From: Clostridium sp.
GTDB taxonomy: Bacteria; Bacillota_I; Bacilli_A; Acholeplasmatales; Anaeroplasmataceae
NCBI GenBank assembly: GCA_022010015.1
Contig: CP091735.1
Coordinates: 806,001-870,000 of the forward strand
Direction of reading: 5' to 3'
Length of the DNA stretch: 64,000 nt
Of this stretch, positions 1-10,373 are shown in pieces. The position numbers and the translations under genes were made by a program. How positions within the stretch are numbered: position 1 is the stretch's first letter; the number at the start of each line of letters is the position of its first letter. The notes below the pieces were generated by a model. The model had not been told where the DNA came from. It saw only the letters and a program-made list of their open reading frames with translations, and made no database searches.

Positions 1-165
1 ATATAATCTTGATCAAAGCTTTGGAGTACTTAAGGATAATATTGATTTAGATTTTTCTAATATATGACAGCTATTTTTTTGCCTAATGTGGTTATCACAG
101 CATCATTAAATGCGGCTAATATTTTTTTATACGATTGTTAAGGAAAAAGCCTTTCGTTTCCCACA

Positions 166-1080
166 ATTATGAAATTGCGGCTATCATAGCTTTAGATTCA
201 TTAAATGAAAATAAAAGAAATTTATGTAAATTATGAAAAATAATGGGCTAATTAATTTTAATGATAGGTTAGTTGTTTCCTCAAGTGATTTAATTAAAGC
301 TATAGCTATTATTGAAGAAAAATGATAATAAATCAAGAGAAGAAGTTGTCTTAATGCTTAATCCTTTTATTTGCCGAGGAATTTAGTGATATTGATATGG
401 AAATGGAAAGGTTATTAGATGCTGTTAAAGCTGATCCATCATTAGAAAAATATTTACCAATACATTATTTATTTTTACTAAAAGTTATATTGGTTATCAG
501 GGTTATTATGATTATTTTTGGATCTAATAATAGTTGTGTTTATAAGATCCATTATCATGGAAAATATGAAAATTTCAGACTAAATATTTCTAAAAACTAT
601 GGCTGCAGGAAATATTCTTGTTTTTGATGGTGATGCTACGGCTTATATGGAAGCCCCAAATGATTTAGAGCATCGTAGTAGTACAATTACAGGTCTTTAT
701 GATGAAATACAGCAAAGAAGCTATACTGATATTTTAGATAAATATTTCAAGCAATTAAAGATGAATTTAGGCCAATATTTTTTTCTAATATTGATATTCA
801 ATTTGATTTAAAATGGCATATTGAAATAGATACTGATTATGAATGGTAAGTATTACAAAAATTATTTTTACCTCTAACATTAGCTGGAATTTTTAAATAT
901 GGTGATCTATATGATGTTACTTCGTGTAACAATTTAAACGCTAAATTTTTAGTTATTTCTAGTGAAGAGTTTGTTAAGTGTAATATTGAAAATATATGCT
1001 TGGATTTATATACTAGATATGGATTTCTACTTGGTGATGGAGATTATTATTTGGAATACAATGATTGCAAAAATACTTAA
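166..1080 (+). pseudogene. broken gene of unknown function
   Basis: Several consecutive reading-frame pieces look like one protein cut by frameshifts. Readable parts include LVVSSSDLIKAIAIIEE near 270-320, a piece around 397-480 (ERLLDAVKADPSLEKYLP), a longer piece at 598-760 (NILVFDGDATAYMEAPND) and a C-terminal piece ending LGDGDYYLEYNDCKNT at 1080. There is no signal peptide or membrane segment. I do not recognise the family. The breaks coincide with A or T runs, so the gene may be intact in the cell. Its true start could lie before the window. Confidence 0.4.
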
Positions 1081-1206
1081 TGATTATCTTAAAAAAATAA
1101 TAAAAAAATGAGATATCATCAAAAAAATATATGATTTACTTATTAATTTTTTTGTGATGAAGCAATCAAATTAAAGACAGGGCTAGGCTTTGATTTCTAA
1201 TATAAA

Positions 1207-1250
1207 AAAAGGAAAAAGATTTTTAATTGGTCTTTTCCTTTATTTCTTTT
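1207..1250 (+). terminator. intrinsic terminator
   Basis: Stem AAAGGAAAAAGA (1208-1219) pairs with TCTTTTCCTTT (1231-1241) across a short AT loop and is followed by a T-rich tract. It sits after the unknown broken gene. Confidence 0.6.
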
Positions 1251-1332
1251 TATATTTTTAAACCACTTTGCTTCAAACAATTAATGATTTTTTTAAGGCT
1301 GATTTAGCTTTTTGCGACATGTATATTATATG

Positions 1333-1576
1333 ATTCATTTAATATTAAAAAGATTAGGTGTTGAAGGTGGCGCTAAAAATTAATACAGGCTTCTTAAAGG
1401 CTAATTTATTAGATGAAATTGATTTATTAATTGGTGCATGTATTGATGCAAGAGCATCATATCCAACAATGTTTGATGGACTTAGTGATGATAGTGAGGT
1501 TATCCAATTAAAGCTAAATGATGTCAAGCGTTTTGAAAGTGATGCAGTATTACTTTCATATAAGCTAATTAAATAG
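1333..1576 (+). pseudogene. RibD C-terminal / dihydrofolate reductase-like fragment
   Basis: About 75-80 residues match the end of the RibD_C (bacterial bifunctional deaminase-reductase C-terminal) fold. LGVEGGA, GFLKANLLDEIDLLI, the ...DARASYPTMFDG segment and a terminal LLSYKLIK follow the family order. This fold reduces a pyrimidine or folate substrate with NADPH. A full domain is about 170-200 residues; the nucleotide-binding N-terminal half is not found upstream, so this is a truncated remnant. A one-base slip separates VEGGA from the rest. Confidence 0.55.
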
Positions 1577-1979
1577 TTCGACAGATAGAAACAATTAAAA
1601 ATCCTGGAAAATGGCGCTATTGTCATACTTTTTCGGATTTTTTTATTTTTTTAAAAAAATGTAGTATGGAATAAACTAATAGCTAATATTATAACATAAA
1701 TAAAAATAAATTAATTTCCTAAATGAAGTTAAACAATCCGCTTTTTTTAAGCTAATTAAAAAAATGAATGATTTTTTTAAATTTAGATCACTAGATTGAT
1801 ATAACAATAATTTGAAATAATTAATATTTTTTTGATATGTTATTTATTATTAATTGCAAATGTGTTCAACAAAAACAGCACAAATGTGTCAAAAAAAGCT
1901 ATTGCCAGACGATTAAATTAATAACATAACAAAGTATTTTGGTAGTATAAAAAAACGCAAACGCAACGAAAAAAATACG
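1577..1979. other. gene-free stretch with short repeats
   Basis: No convincing gene. It holds a possible weak hairpin near 1596-1650 (AAAATCC...GGATTTT followed by T runs) and a 9-bp direct repeat CAAATGTGT at 1857-1865 and 1881-1889. The rest is AT-rich without recognisable signals. Confidence 0.5.
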
Positions 1980-2008
1980 TTGCAAATACGTCGCATATAT
2001 GATATATT
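1963..2008 (+). promoter_or_regulatory. promoter and operator of the AlbA-type regulator
   Basis: A -35 TTGCAA (1980-1985) and -10 TATATT (2003-2008) are separated by 17 bp. An inverted repeat GCAACG (1963-1968) / CGTTGC (1978-1983) overlaps the -35, and TACGTTGCA / TACGTCGCA form a tandem repeat just after. The placement suggests repression by the adjacent regulator, by inference. Confidence 0.45.
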
Positions 2009-2027
2009 ATAAGTAGGTGATGAACAC

Positions 2028-3297
2028 ATGAAAGAAGATAGATTTTTTTAGAATTTAAATCTGAAATTACAAACACTTTTTTTGAAAAACGGTAAGTGCA
2101 TTTTTCAAATATTGGATCCGGAATAATAAGATTTGGATATAATGATGATGGAACTGTTTGTGGATTAAATGGTGATTTAAATGGTATTTGTTTAAATTTA
2201 GAAAAATAAAATTAACGATTCTATTTCACCACGGCCTAATTTTTAGATTTGAATGTAATTATAAAAAAATAATACAATTGATCTTATTGTCTATGAAGGC
2301 TTATATAAGCCATATATGTATAAATCAAAAGGCTTATAAAAAGAAACGACTCTTCGACCGTTGAGATGGATTTATTAGAATTACATAGAGCTATTTTTAG
2401 AAGGAAAAAAAATTTATCATATGAACAACTAGATTATGATGGCGATTTAAATTTTTGAAACATTTAAAGAAAAAAACTAAAAAGAAATAACTGGGGTTTT
2501 TTTAAATAATGATATATTAAAAAAACATTTGGATTAATAAATGATAATGGTAAATATAATAATGCAGCATTAATAATTTCTGATAATAATAGCTTGGCTG
2601 GAGTTGATATTGTTAGATTTGGGGATAGTATTAATATAATGATGGATAGGAAAACAATATGTAATGCATCTATATTTAAAATGTATGATGAAGCCTATGA
2701 TATGTATAAAAAATATTATCAATATGAAATAATTGATGGCCCAAATAGAAGAATAGAAAATGTCGTTCCTGAAAATGCATTTAGAGAAGCTCTTGCCAAT
2801 GCATTAGTTCATAGAACATGGGATGATACACCTAACATTAGAATTTCAATGTTTAGTGATAAAATTGAGATAACATCGCCAGGTGGATTACTTCATAGTA
2901 TAAGTAAGGAAGAATATTTGGATGGCCAGGTTTCAAAGCTTAGAAATCCAATAATTGCTAATGTATTTTTTTAGGTTAAAAATATATCGAAATGTTCGGT
3001 ACGGGAATTCTTAGAATAAAACAATTATACCAAAATTCTTCATTTAAGCCCGAATTTAAAATATATGATAATAGTTTAACAATAATATTGCCATCTTTAA
3101 ACATTAAACCGAATGTTACCGTTGATGAAGCTAAAATTATTGATTATTTAAAAAAAGGTATGCAAGCGTCAAGTAATGATTTAGCTGTAGTAACTGGCTT
3201 TTCAAAGGATAAGGTTTTAAAATTGATTAAATCACTTCAAGCTAAAGGATACATTAAGGTGTTAGGAATAGGAAAGGCTACCAGATATAGTATTTAG
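2028..3297 (+). CDS. AlbA_2/Schlafen-type ATP-binding transcriptional regulator
   Basis: Reading across frameshifts gives a ~420-residue protein. The N-terminus holds FLEFKSEI and SAFSNIGSGIIRFGYNDDG, the AlbA_2 (divergent AAA-4) DNA-binding domain. The middle has NAFREALANALVHRTW and KIEITSPGGL, the HATPase_c_4-like nucleotide-binding domain. The C-terminus (about 3120-3297) is a winged helix (SSNDLAVVTGFSKDKVLKLIKSL). This architecture is typical of COG2865 predicted regulators; the ligand and targets are unknown. The start at 2028 is chosen for the AGGTGA site seven bases upstream. Breaks include a T7 run at 2043-2049 where T5 restores FLEFK. It has its own promoter and operator-like repeats, so autoregulation is likely. 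Confidence 0.75.
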
Positions 3298-3432
3298 TAA
3301 ACAAAAAAATACAAAGAAATATGTAGATAATCATTGATAATATGCATTAAAATGTACATATCATGAGATATTAGCTTTTTGCTTTATTTATTCAAGATAA
3401 TTAAATTATTAGTATTAGAAATTGGTATAATG

Positions 3433-3470
3433 GTCACTTAATTTAATTAATAAGTGACTTTTTTTATTTT
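3433..3470 (+). terminator. intrinsic terminator
   Basis: GTCACTTA (3433-3440) and TAAGTGAC (3451-3458) form a perfect 8-bp stem followed by T7, ending the regulator gene. Confidence 0.8.
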
Positions 3471-3531
3471 TTTAGTGGAAAAAAAGGTCTATTTAATGTA
3501 TAATATGTAATGTGTTGAAGGATGTGGTTTT

Positions 3532-4954
3532 GTGACATATGATGTTATTATAGTAGGAGCTGGACCTGCCGGTATATTTTTGTGCTTATGAATTGCACAA
3601 TTTAAACCCTAATCAAAAAAAATTTTTGCTAGTTGATAAGGGACAAAACATTTATAATCGTAAATGTCCAGTTTTAGAGCATAAAATAAGTAAATGTCCT
3701 ATAAATAAGGCAGGGCATAGCGGTTGCCATCCTGCTTGCTCTATCACTAATGGCTTTGGTGGAGCTGGAGCTTATTCTGATGGAAAATTTAATATTACAT
3801 CTGAATTTGGTGGTTGGATGACTGATTATTTATCTGATGCTGAGGTTGAGGATTTAATTAATTATGTTGATAGCATTAATTTAAAATATGGTGCGCCAAC
3901 TGCTATTACAAATCCTAATACAGAGGCTGTAAGAGATATTGAACGTAGAGGCTATGCTGTAGGCTTAAAGCTACTTAGAGCTAGAGTACGTCATCTTGGT
4001 ACAGAAAGAAACCTTGAAATCTTAAAGGCAATGTATGAGGACTTAGATAAATGGATTGAAATGCGTTATTTAACCGAGGTTACTGATGTTTTAGTTGAAA
4101 ACGGTAAGGTTAAGGGCGTAGTTATAAATGGTGAGCTATATGAGGCTCATGATGTTTTACTTGCTGTTGGTCGTGATGGATCAACATGGCTTCAAAATAT
4201 TTGTGAGAAGCATGGAATTGGCTTAACTCATAATCAGGTTGATATTGGTGTTCGTGTTGAAACTAATGATGTTATAATGGAAGAAATAAATAAAAATTTA
4301 TATGAAGGTAAATTTATTTATCGTACAAGCGTTGGAACTGAGGTTAGAACCTTCTGTTCCAATCCTAGTGGACATGTTGTAGTTGAAAATCATAGCGGAA
4401 CAATTTTAGCTAATGGCCATTCTTATCAGGATCCTAAGCTAGGAACTAAAAATACAAACTTTGCTTTACTTGTTTCACATAAATTTTCTGAGCCATTTAA
4501 TAAACCAAATGAGTATGCTCATGAGGTTTCACGCTTAGCTAATCAATTAAGCTGTGGATCAATTATAGTTCAAAGATATGGTGATATTTGTAAGGGCAGA
4601 AGAACTACTCAAAAGAGACTTGATGAGGGATTTGTTACGCCTTCATTAAAGGAAGCAGTTCCTGGTGATTTAGGTCTTGTATTACCATATAATACAATGA
4701 AATCAATTATTGAAATGATTGAAGCCTTAGATCATGTTACACCTGGTATTGCTAATGAGCATACATTATTCTATGGTGTTGAAGCTAAATTCTATTCAGC
4801 AAGACCAGTTACTGATAATACCTTTGAAACTAAGGTTAAGGGATTATATGTTGCTGGTGATGGTGCTGGTATTACTAGAGGACTTGCCCAAGCAGGTGCA
4901 AATGGTGTTTATGTTGCAAGAAATATGATTAGGAGAAATAAAGAAAATGAATAA
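3532..4954 (+). CDS. FAD-dependent dehydrogenase (COG2509 family)
   Basis: A GTG start at 3532, behind GAAGGATG and a TATAAT -10 at 3499-3504, opens MTYDVIIVGAGPAGI, the Rossmann FAD-binding motif (GxGxxG). One extra T near 3577 breaks the frame before the main segment. Cysteine-rich KCP/HPACSITNGFGGAGAYSDGKF and the C-terminal LYVAGDGAGITRGLAQAGANG (FAD-contacting GD box) identify the uncharacterised NAD(FAD)-utilising dehydrogenase family. About 470 residues, the normal family size. The substrate is unknown. The 3' end overlaps purA by 8 bp, so the two are co-transcribed. Confidence 0.85.
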
Positions 4955-6237
4955 TGTTGTAGTTGTTGGTAGTCAATGGGGCGATGAAGGTAAAGGAAAA
5001 ATAACTGATTTCCTTGCCTGCAGTGCAGATGTTGTTGTTCGTAGCCAGGGTGGAAATAATGCAGGTCATACAATAAGCTTTGGTGGAAAGAAATTTGCTC
5101 TTCAAAGTATTCCTTCAGGAATTTTTAACCCTAATATTAAAAATGTTATGGCTAATGGAATGGTTATTAATCCTAAAGCTATGTTAGAGGAATTAAAGGG
5201 TCTTGAGGAAAGAGGGATTACCAAATATCAAATTTTTATTTCTAATCGAGCTCATATCATTATGCCTTATCATATTTTACTTGATGGTGCATATGAAAGC
5301 TTAAAGAAGGATAATAAGATTGGTACAACTAAAAAAGGAATTGGTCCTTGCTATGCTGACAAGGCTAATAGAATTGGTATAAGAGTTGCCGATTTTATTA
5401 ATGAGGATTCATTTAAGAAATGTCTTGAAAATACTTTTACCTATTAAAAAAATAGAGAACTTGAATCTTTAGGAATTGCTCCACTAAATTTAATGGATAT
5501 TTTTTTAATGAATATAAGGAATATGCTAAAAAGATTAAGCCTTATGTTTGTGACACATCTATTTTACTTGAGGAAGAAATAGAAAAGAATTCAAAGATTT
5601 TATTCGAGGGTGCACAAGGATGTATGCTATGTCTTGATCATGGAACATATCCATATGTTACATCATCATCACCTACAGCTTCATCAGTTCCTTTAAATTG
5701 CGGAATTGCTCCATCATATATTAATAAGGTTTTAGGAGTTGCTAAGGCTTATAATACTCGTGTTGGTGAAGGTCCATTCCCAACGGAAATTCATGATGAG
5801 CTTGGAAGCTATATTAGAGAGCGTGGCCATGAATACGGAACAGTTACTAAGCGTCCTCGTCGTGTAGGCTGGTTTGATAGTGTTGTTTTTAAATCATACT
5901 AGAAGAGTTTCGGGTATTAATTATTTAGCCATTATGCTATTTGATGTTTTTATCTGGTTTAGATAAGGTTAAGATTTGTCGTGCTTATGAACTTGATGGT
6001 AAGGAAATTAATTATATCCCTGCAAGTCTAGATGAATATGCTAGATGCAAGCCTATTTATATTGAGCTTGATGGCTGGAAAGAAGATATTACAAATGTTC
6101 ATTCCTATGATGAATTACCACAAAATGCTAAAAACTATTTAAAGAAAATAGAAGAGCTAACTAAAACCAAGATTGCAATGATTTCTGTTGGACCTGATCG
6201 TATGCAAACTATGGTTTTACATGATATGTTTGAATAA
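4947..6237 (+). CDS. purA: adenylosuccinate synthetase
   Basis: Condenses IMP and aspartate with GTP in AMP synthesis. The start VVVGSQWGDEGKGKITD is the family GTP-binding loop; GNNAGHTI, GTTKKGIGPCYADKANR, ILFEGAQG, TSSSPTASS, TRVGEGPFPTE and RPRRVGWFD all follow in order, and the C-terminal ISVGPDR is the nucleotide-binding end. About 430 residues, full length. The frame is broken by an in-frame TAA next to an A7 run near 5447, a T7 at 5500-5506 where T5 gives DIFNEY, and indels near 5890-5945. All motifs are intact across the breaks, so I regard the gene as functional. It overlaps the FAD gene in front and the DUF523 gene behind. Confidence 0.93.
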
Positions 6238-6678
6238 TGAAAGAAAAATTATTAATCAGCAGCTGCTTATGTGGTAGCTGCTGTAAATATAATGGTGGGA
6301 ATAATTTGCTTAAGGAGCTTCCTATCCTTAAAGAAAAATATGAGCTTATTCAAGTATGTCCTGAGGTTCTAGGTGGACTATCAATTCCTCGAAATCCAAG
6401 TGAGATAAAAGGCAATAGGGTTTATAATAATTTAGGCTTAGATGTTAGTGATGCTTTTTCATTTAGGAGCAAAAAGAGCCCTAGCTATAGCTTTAGAAAA
6501 CGGCGTAACAAAGGCTATTCTAAAGGAATCAAGCCCATCATGTGGTGTTAATAATATCTATGATGGTAGCTTTAGTGGTAAAAAAATAAGTGGTAGTGGT
6601 ATTACAACTAAATTATTAGAGGATAATAATATTAAGGTTTATTCATCACTTGATGTTGAAAAAATTTTGGAGGATTAG
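6237..6678 (+). CDS. DUF523 family protein
   Basis: About 147 residues. KLLISSCLCGSCCKYNGG at the N-terminus, VCPEVLGGLSIPR in the middle and KAILKESSPSCGVN near 6500-6550 are the conserved cysteine motifs of the DUF523 (YbbK-like) family, likely metal or cluster binding; function unproven. A single frameshift lies near 6455 within a short T run (DAFHLGAKRAL across it). The start codon overlaps the purA stop, so it belongs to the same operon. Confidence 0.8.
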
Positions 6679-6680
6679 GA

Positions 6681-7496
6681 ATGTCGATAATTTATTGTAT
6701 ATTTTTGTATATCCTAGCAATTATAATTTTTTTGTAAGAGATATGACAAGGAAGAATTGCTTTATTGCTATAAGTATTGTAACAGCATTAATGCTTCTAT
6801 CAGATATCACTACAATTATTTCTGCAGGTATTTTTAACTTATTTGAAATATCAAGGTTGGCAAATAATTTTTAGCTTATGTACTTGGCATTTTATGGATC
6901 TTTAATGGTAGTATTTCCTTAAGAAAAAAATGAAATTTAAGCATAATTTTTAAACAAAAAGAATCGGCGATTAAGACTGCTAATGGTCGTAAAATAACCT
7001 ATGCAATATTAACAGCCTTGATGCTTATAATTGGTAGCGCTTGTTTAGTTCTTTATCTAAATAAGAAAATACTAGCTATTATTTCTTTTTATTGCTCCAT
7101 ATATAATTGCTGTTTTATTAATTATCTTATTAATAAAGACAATGCTTTCATTAAATGAAGAATTTGTTTTAGTTACAGAAATTGGTAGTATAAAGCATGT
7201 TTATAGAAAAAAAGATTGAAACTGGTAAATTAAACTATAAGGATATTGTTGGCGATTTATCTAAAAAAATTATTTCATTTATGATGTTGCTGTTGTTCAT
7301 GTGAGTGGTGATATTAAAAAGAACAGAATATGTTTATATTTTTAAAGCTTGAGGAATTAAAGGAAAATCCATTTAGTGAATTAGGATTAGCTTTAGATGA
7401 TTCAATAAGACCTGATTTATACATTAGCTTATATGATAACAAAAAGGAAAAAAGGCTAAAATTAAGATTATAAATAATAATGCTCAATTAAATTAA
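6681..7496 (+). CDS. multi-pass membrane protein, unknown function
   Basis: It starts two bases after the DUF523 stop, behind GGAGGATTAGGA. The translated pieces show hydrophobic helices (IIYCIFLYILAIIIF, ILTALMLIIGSACLVLYL) followed by a soluble tail ending near IINNNAQLN. The gene is broken by at least five small indels. No family recognised. It is the last gene of the purA operon and ends just before a terminator. Confidence 0.5.
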
Positions 7497-7497
7497 T

Positions 7498-7526
7498 GAC
7501 GTGGTTAATAGCTACGTCTTTTTTTC
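7498..7526 (+). terminator. intrinsic terminator
   Basis: GACGT(GG) at 7498-7504 pairs with (GC)TACGTC at 7511-7518, followed by T7. Ends the purA operon. Confidence 0.7.
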
Positions 7527-7584
7527 TATTGTAGTTTTTTAAATTTTTTTATAGTAAAATTAAGGTGTAAGGAGCTGATTTTTA

Positions 7585-8067
7585 ATGAACGAAAAAAATA
7601 TTTAAAAGCAAAATGAAAAAGACAATAAAGAAAATTAGAATAGTTGGCTTTGTATTAGCTTCTATCGGCTTAATATGCTTAATTGTTGGAATGGCTAATT
7701 TTTTTAATGGTAATACAGGTTTATTCTTTTTTTGAATTTTATAGGTACTCCTATTTTTGGCGTAGGATTAATGCTAATATGTTTTAGTTATATGCGTAAG
7801 ATTTCTGAGCTTACAGCTTCGCAAACAGCGCCAGTTACAAAGGATGTTACAAATTATATGCTTGATGGTACAAGAGATGAGGTTGTAAAAACAATTAAGG
7901 CAGCAAGTGATAAAAAGATTATTTGTCCTAATTGTCATAGTGAAAATGATATTAATGCTAGATTTTGTTCAAACTGTGGTAAGCCATTAATAAAAAAATG
8001 CTCTCATTGTGATGAATTAAATGATTTAGATGCCAAATATTGTAAAAACTGTGGTAAGGAATTATAA
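7585..8067 (+). CDS. membrane-anchored double zinc-ribbon protein
   Basis: About 160 residues: a short basic N-terminus, two hydrophobic segments (IVGFVLASIGLICLIVGMA and TPIFGVGLMLICFS), a linker, then two C4 zinc ribbons (CPNCHSENDINARFCSNC and CSHCDELNDLDAKYCKNC) at the C-terminus facing the cytoplasm. The ATG at 7585 has a good AAGGAG site; reading from it requires one A fewer in the A7 run at 7592-7598. Such ribbons bind zinc and often mediate protein contacts; no specific role can be assigned. It stands alone between two terminators. Confidence 0.7.
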
Positions 8068-8077
8068 AAATATATAA

Positions 8078-8117
8078 AAAGGATCATTAGAATTAAAAAC
8101 TAATGGTCCTTTATTTT
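8078..8117 (+). terminator. intrinsic terminator
   Basis: AAAGGATCATTAG (8078-8090) and CTAATGGTCCTTT (8100-8112) form a 13-bp stem with one mismatch, followed by a T-rich tract. Confidence 0.8.
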
Positions 8118-8121
8118 AAAA

Positions 8122-8198
8122 TGCGTTTTGTCTATAAAATCAAAGAAATTAAGTTGCGTTTTGTTCGTATTTTGTATATTTTTTATAATGCGTATTGT
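8122..8198. repeat. three spaced 10-bp direct repeats next to the integrase remnant
   Basis: TGCGTTTTGT at 8122-8131 and 8155-8164, and TGCGTATTGT at 8189-8198, have a regular 33-34 bp period. They lie just beyond the 3' end of the integrase fragment, where arm-type or attachment-site repeats often lie, so they may be recombination sites of a lost element. Confidence 0.4.
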
Positions 8199-8253
8199 CT
8201 AATCTTATGATATATGTTGATTAAACACTATTTAATATTTTTAAATGGATGTA

Positions 8254-8775
8254 TCAAGTAGTTTTTCCAACCTTATTCATAAATTCAAATTTATGCTCTA
8301 GCAATGAATGTGAATATCTATTTAAGGTTATTGAAGAATTTTTATGTCCAAGTATTTCGGATAATGTTTTAACATCCATTCCCAGTTCTAATGCTCTTGT
8401 TGCAAATGTGTGTCTTAAGGAATGAAAATTTTTATAGGCTATTTCACACCTATTTAAAATACTTTTTAAATGATTTTTTTGATAGGATCTATTTTTGAAC
8501 TATACCTCCATTTTTTTGTGGAGATGATATAGTTTGAAATAGATTCTTTTTTTCTTTCTTTTTAATAAATTAATTATTTGTTTAGGTAATGGTATTATTC
8601 TATTAGATTGTTTTGTTTTGGGTCTATCGATGTGAGCTTCATTTTTACCATTTTTTGTTATAGTATAAACTGTTTTATTAACTCTTAATAATTTATTATC
8701 AAAATCAATATCATTCCAGGTTAAAGCGAGTAATTCACCAAGTCTTATTCCTGTATATAAGCAAATAATAATTCA
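8254..8775 (-). pseudogene. tyrosine recombinase (phage-type integrase), C-terminal remnant
   Basis: The minus strand encodes the catalytic half of a site-specific integrase: TGIRLGELLALTWNDIDF contains the first catalytic arginine, SLRHTFATRALELG the HxxR box, ILGHKNSSITLNRYSH the second histidine and the nucleophilic tyrosine, and it ends ...FMNKVGKTT. The arm-binding and core-binding N-terminal domains are absent; upstream sequence has stops in all frames. There is an additional frameshift near 8495-8510. It is the relic of an integrated phage, ICE or transposon whose cargo is gone. Confidence 0.8.
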
Positions 8776-8867
8776 TATATAGTTAAATATTTCTATTGAT
8801 ATTTAATTAAAATTTGCAAATAATATAAATGGAGGAAGCTAAGATAAGGCTACTCTAAATTACAATT

Positions 8868-8930
8868 AAAAAAATGATTTAGAGAAAAGCACCTGTCAGT
8901 GCTTTTTTTCTTCTCCAAATCATTTTTTTA
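8868..8930. terminator. bidirectional terminator
   Basis: A nested hairpin: outer arms AAATGATTTaGAG / CTCcAAATCATTT (8872-8923) with A7 before and T7 after, inner arms AAAGCAC / GTGCTTT. It can terminate the minus-strand GtrA operon and anything reading from the left. Confidence 0.75.
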
Positions 8931-9455
8931 TTACTTTGTTTTTTTATGGATATATTTAAATAAAAGGAAGAAGCGCATTAAACTTCTTCCTTTTGTTTGA
9001 ATACAAATAATTTTTCTTCCAAAATAATTCCAAACAAGAACGATTAGGGTCATTAGACATTTCATAAATAGCTTCCAAAAATCAAATTTAAATAAGCCAA
9101 GTACATCAATTATTAGCTTAGAATAAATTGGCCTTGATATTAACATACCAAGTTCAGTTATACCTAAGCCTATTACGCTTATTAAGACAAATTTTAAGAA
9201 TACAAGCTTTGATCTTGTTTGATCCTTACCAACATATTTAAAGACAAATGATTGTAAAAAAACCAGTTAATTAATAAACCAGTTATAAAGCCAAGAGCAG
9301 TAGAAAGGGTTAAATTTAGACTTTCATTTAAGCTCTTAAATATAAGTAGATTACATAGATAGAAAAATTATGTAATCGCCTAGGGTGGCAATTCCACCTA
9401 CAATTAAAAAAACCTAATAATTTCCTTAAATAATTCTTTTTTTATTCTGTTTCAT
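8931..9455 (-). CDS. GtrA family membrane protein
   Basis: Broken by indels but readable as a small four-helix GtrA-like protein: IVGGIATLGDYIIF at the N-terminus and a C-terminal FWKLFMKCLMTLIVLVWNYFGRK, the typical end of the family. GtrA proteins are thought to flip undecaprenyl-phosphate-linked sugars across the membrane. The ATG (9453-9455) overlaps the stop of the GT2 gene, and the order GT2-GtrA is the standard gtrB-gtrA arrangement. It is the last gene of the minus-strand operon. Confidence 0.7.
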
Positions 9456-10373
9456 TTACTTCATCCACATTTGATTCGTCTTCAATATAAATTGGTCGGT
9501 TTTGAACCTGATTTCTTACCTCATAGATTAATCTGCAAATATAGAATAGTGTTATAAATAATAGTAGCATAAAGGCATCAAGTCTAATTGCTGACCAGTT
9601 CATATTATTCTTTACAATACCATAGATTACATCAAAGCCAAGTAAGAAGAAGGTAAGCCATGCAAAGATTTTAGGAATATATTCATAGAATCTTGAAAAT
9701 TCTCTAATACCAAGAAGAGCATAATGGAATAGCTTTTTAAAGCTCCATTTAGTTGTACCAGCAACACGCTCTACATAATCAAATTCAATGCATTTCTTTT
9801 TGAAGCCAACATAATGATAGATTCCCTTTGTGAATCTTTCATAATCCTTGATTTTTAAGAAAGCTTCAACAACCTTTTTGTCAAGTAGGCAGAAATCTCT
9901 GGCACCCTTAGCCATTTGCTTGTCCTTTGTTATGAAAGCATAAACCTTATAGAAGGCAAGTGAGCACATTGCCTTAAAAGGATTTGCTCCTTTACGATTT
10001 TTATGCTTTGCATAAATATGCTGATAGCCTTCCTCATAGGCTTTAAGCATTTCAGGGATAAGAGAAGGTGGATCCTGAAGGTCGACGTCCATTATTATTG
10101 CGGCATCGCTTTTAATTTTCATTGAAGCCTCAAGACCAGCATACATTGCAGCTTCTTTACCAAAATTTCTTGAAAATGATAGGTAAAGCATACGCTTATC
10201 CTTTTTAGCATATTCCTTCATTATTTCTAAGGTTTTGTCCTTTGAGCCATCATTAACAAGAATAATATGCCAATCATAGCTTGAATCTAAATATTTAACA
10301 ATCTCATTATAAAAAAATAAGGAATTGTTTCTTCCTCGTTATAGCAAGGAACTATTATCGTTATCTTTTTCAT
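9442..10373 (-). CDS. family 2 glycosyltransferase, GtrB-like
   Basis: About 310 residues. MKKITIIVPCYNEEETIP begins the GT-A fold, ILVNDGSKDKT follows, IIMDVDLQDPPSLIP contains the metal-binding DxD region, and two C-terminal hydrophobic segments (IFAWLTFFLLGFDVIYGIV and AFMLLLFITLFYICRLIY) anchor it. This is the polyisoprenyl-phosphate glycosyltransferase class that loads a sugar on undecaprenyl phosphate. One frameshift lies near 10308 in an A7 run. The start at 10373 overlaps the end of the YfhO gene, implying translational coupling. Confidence 0.85.

Noticed and set aside
5447..5900. purA as a genuine pseudogene
   Set aside because: All catalytic motifs are preserved on both sides of each break and the breaks sit at homopolymers, so decay under relaxed selection is unlikely.
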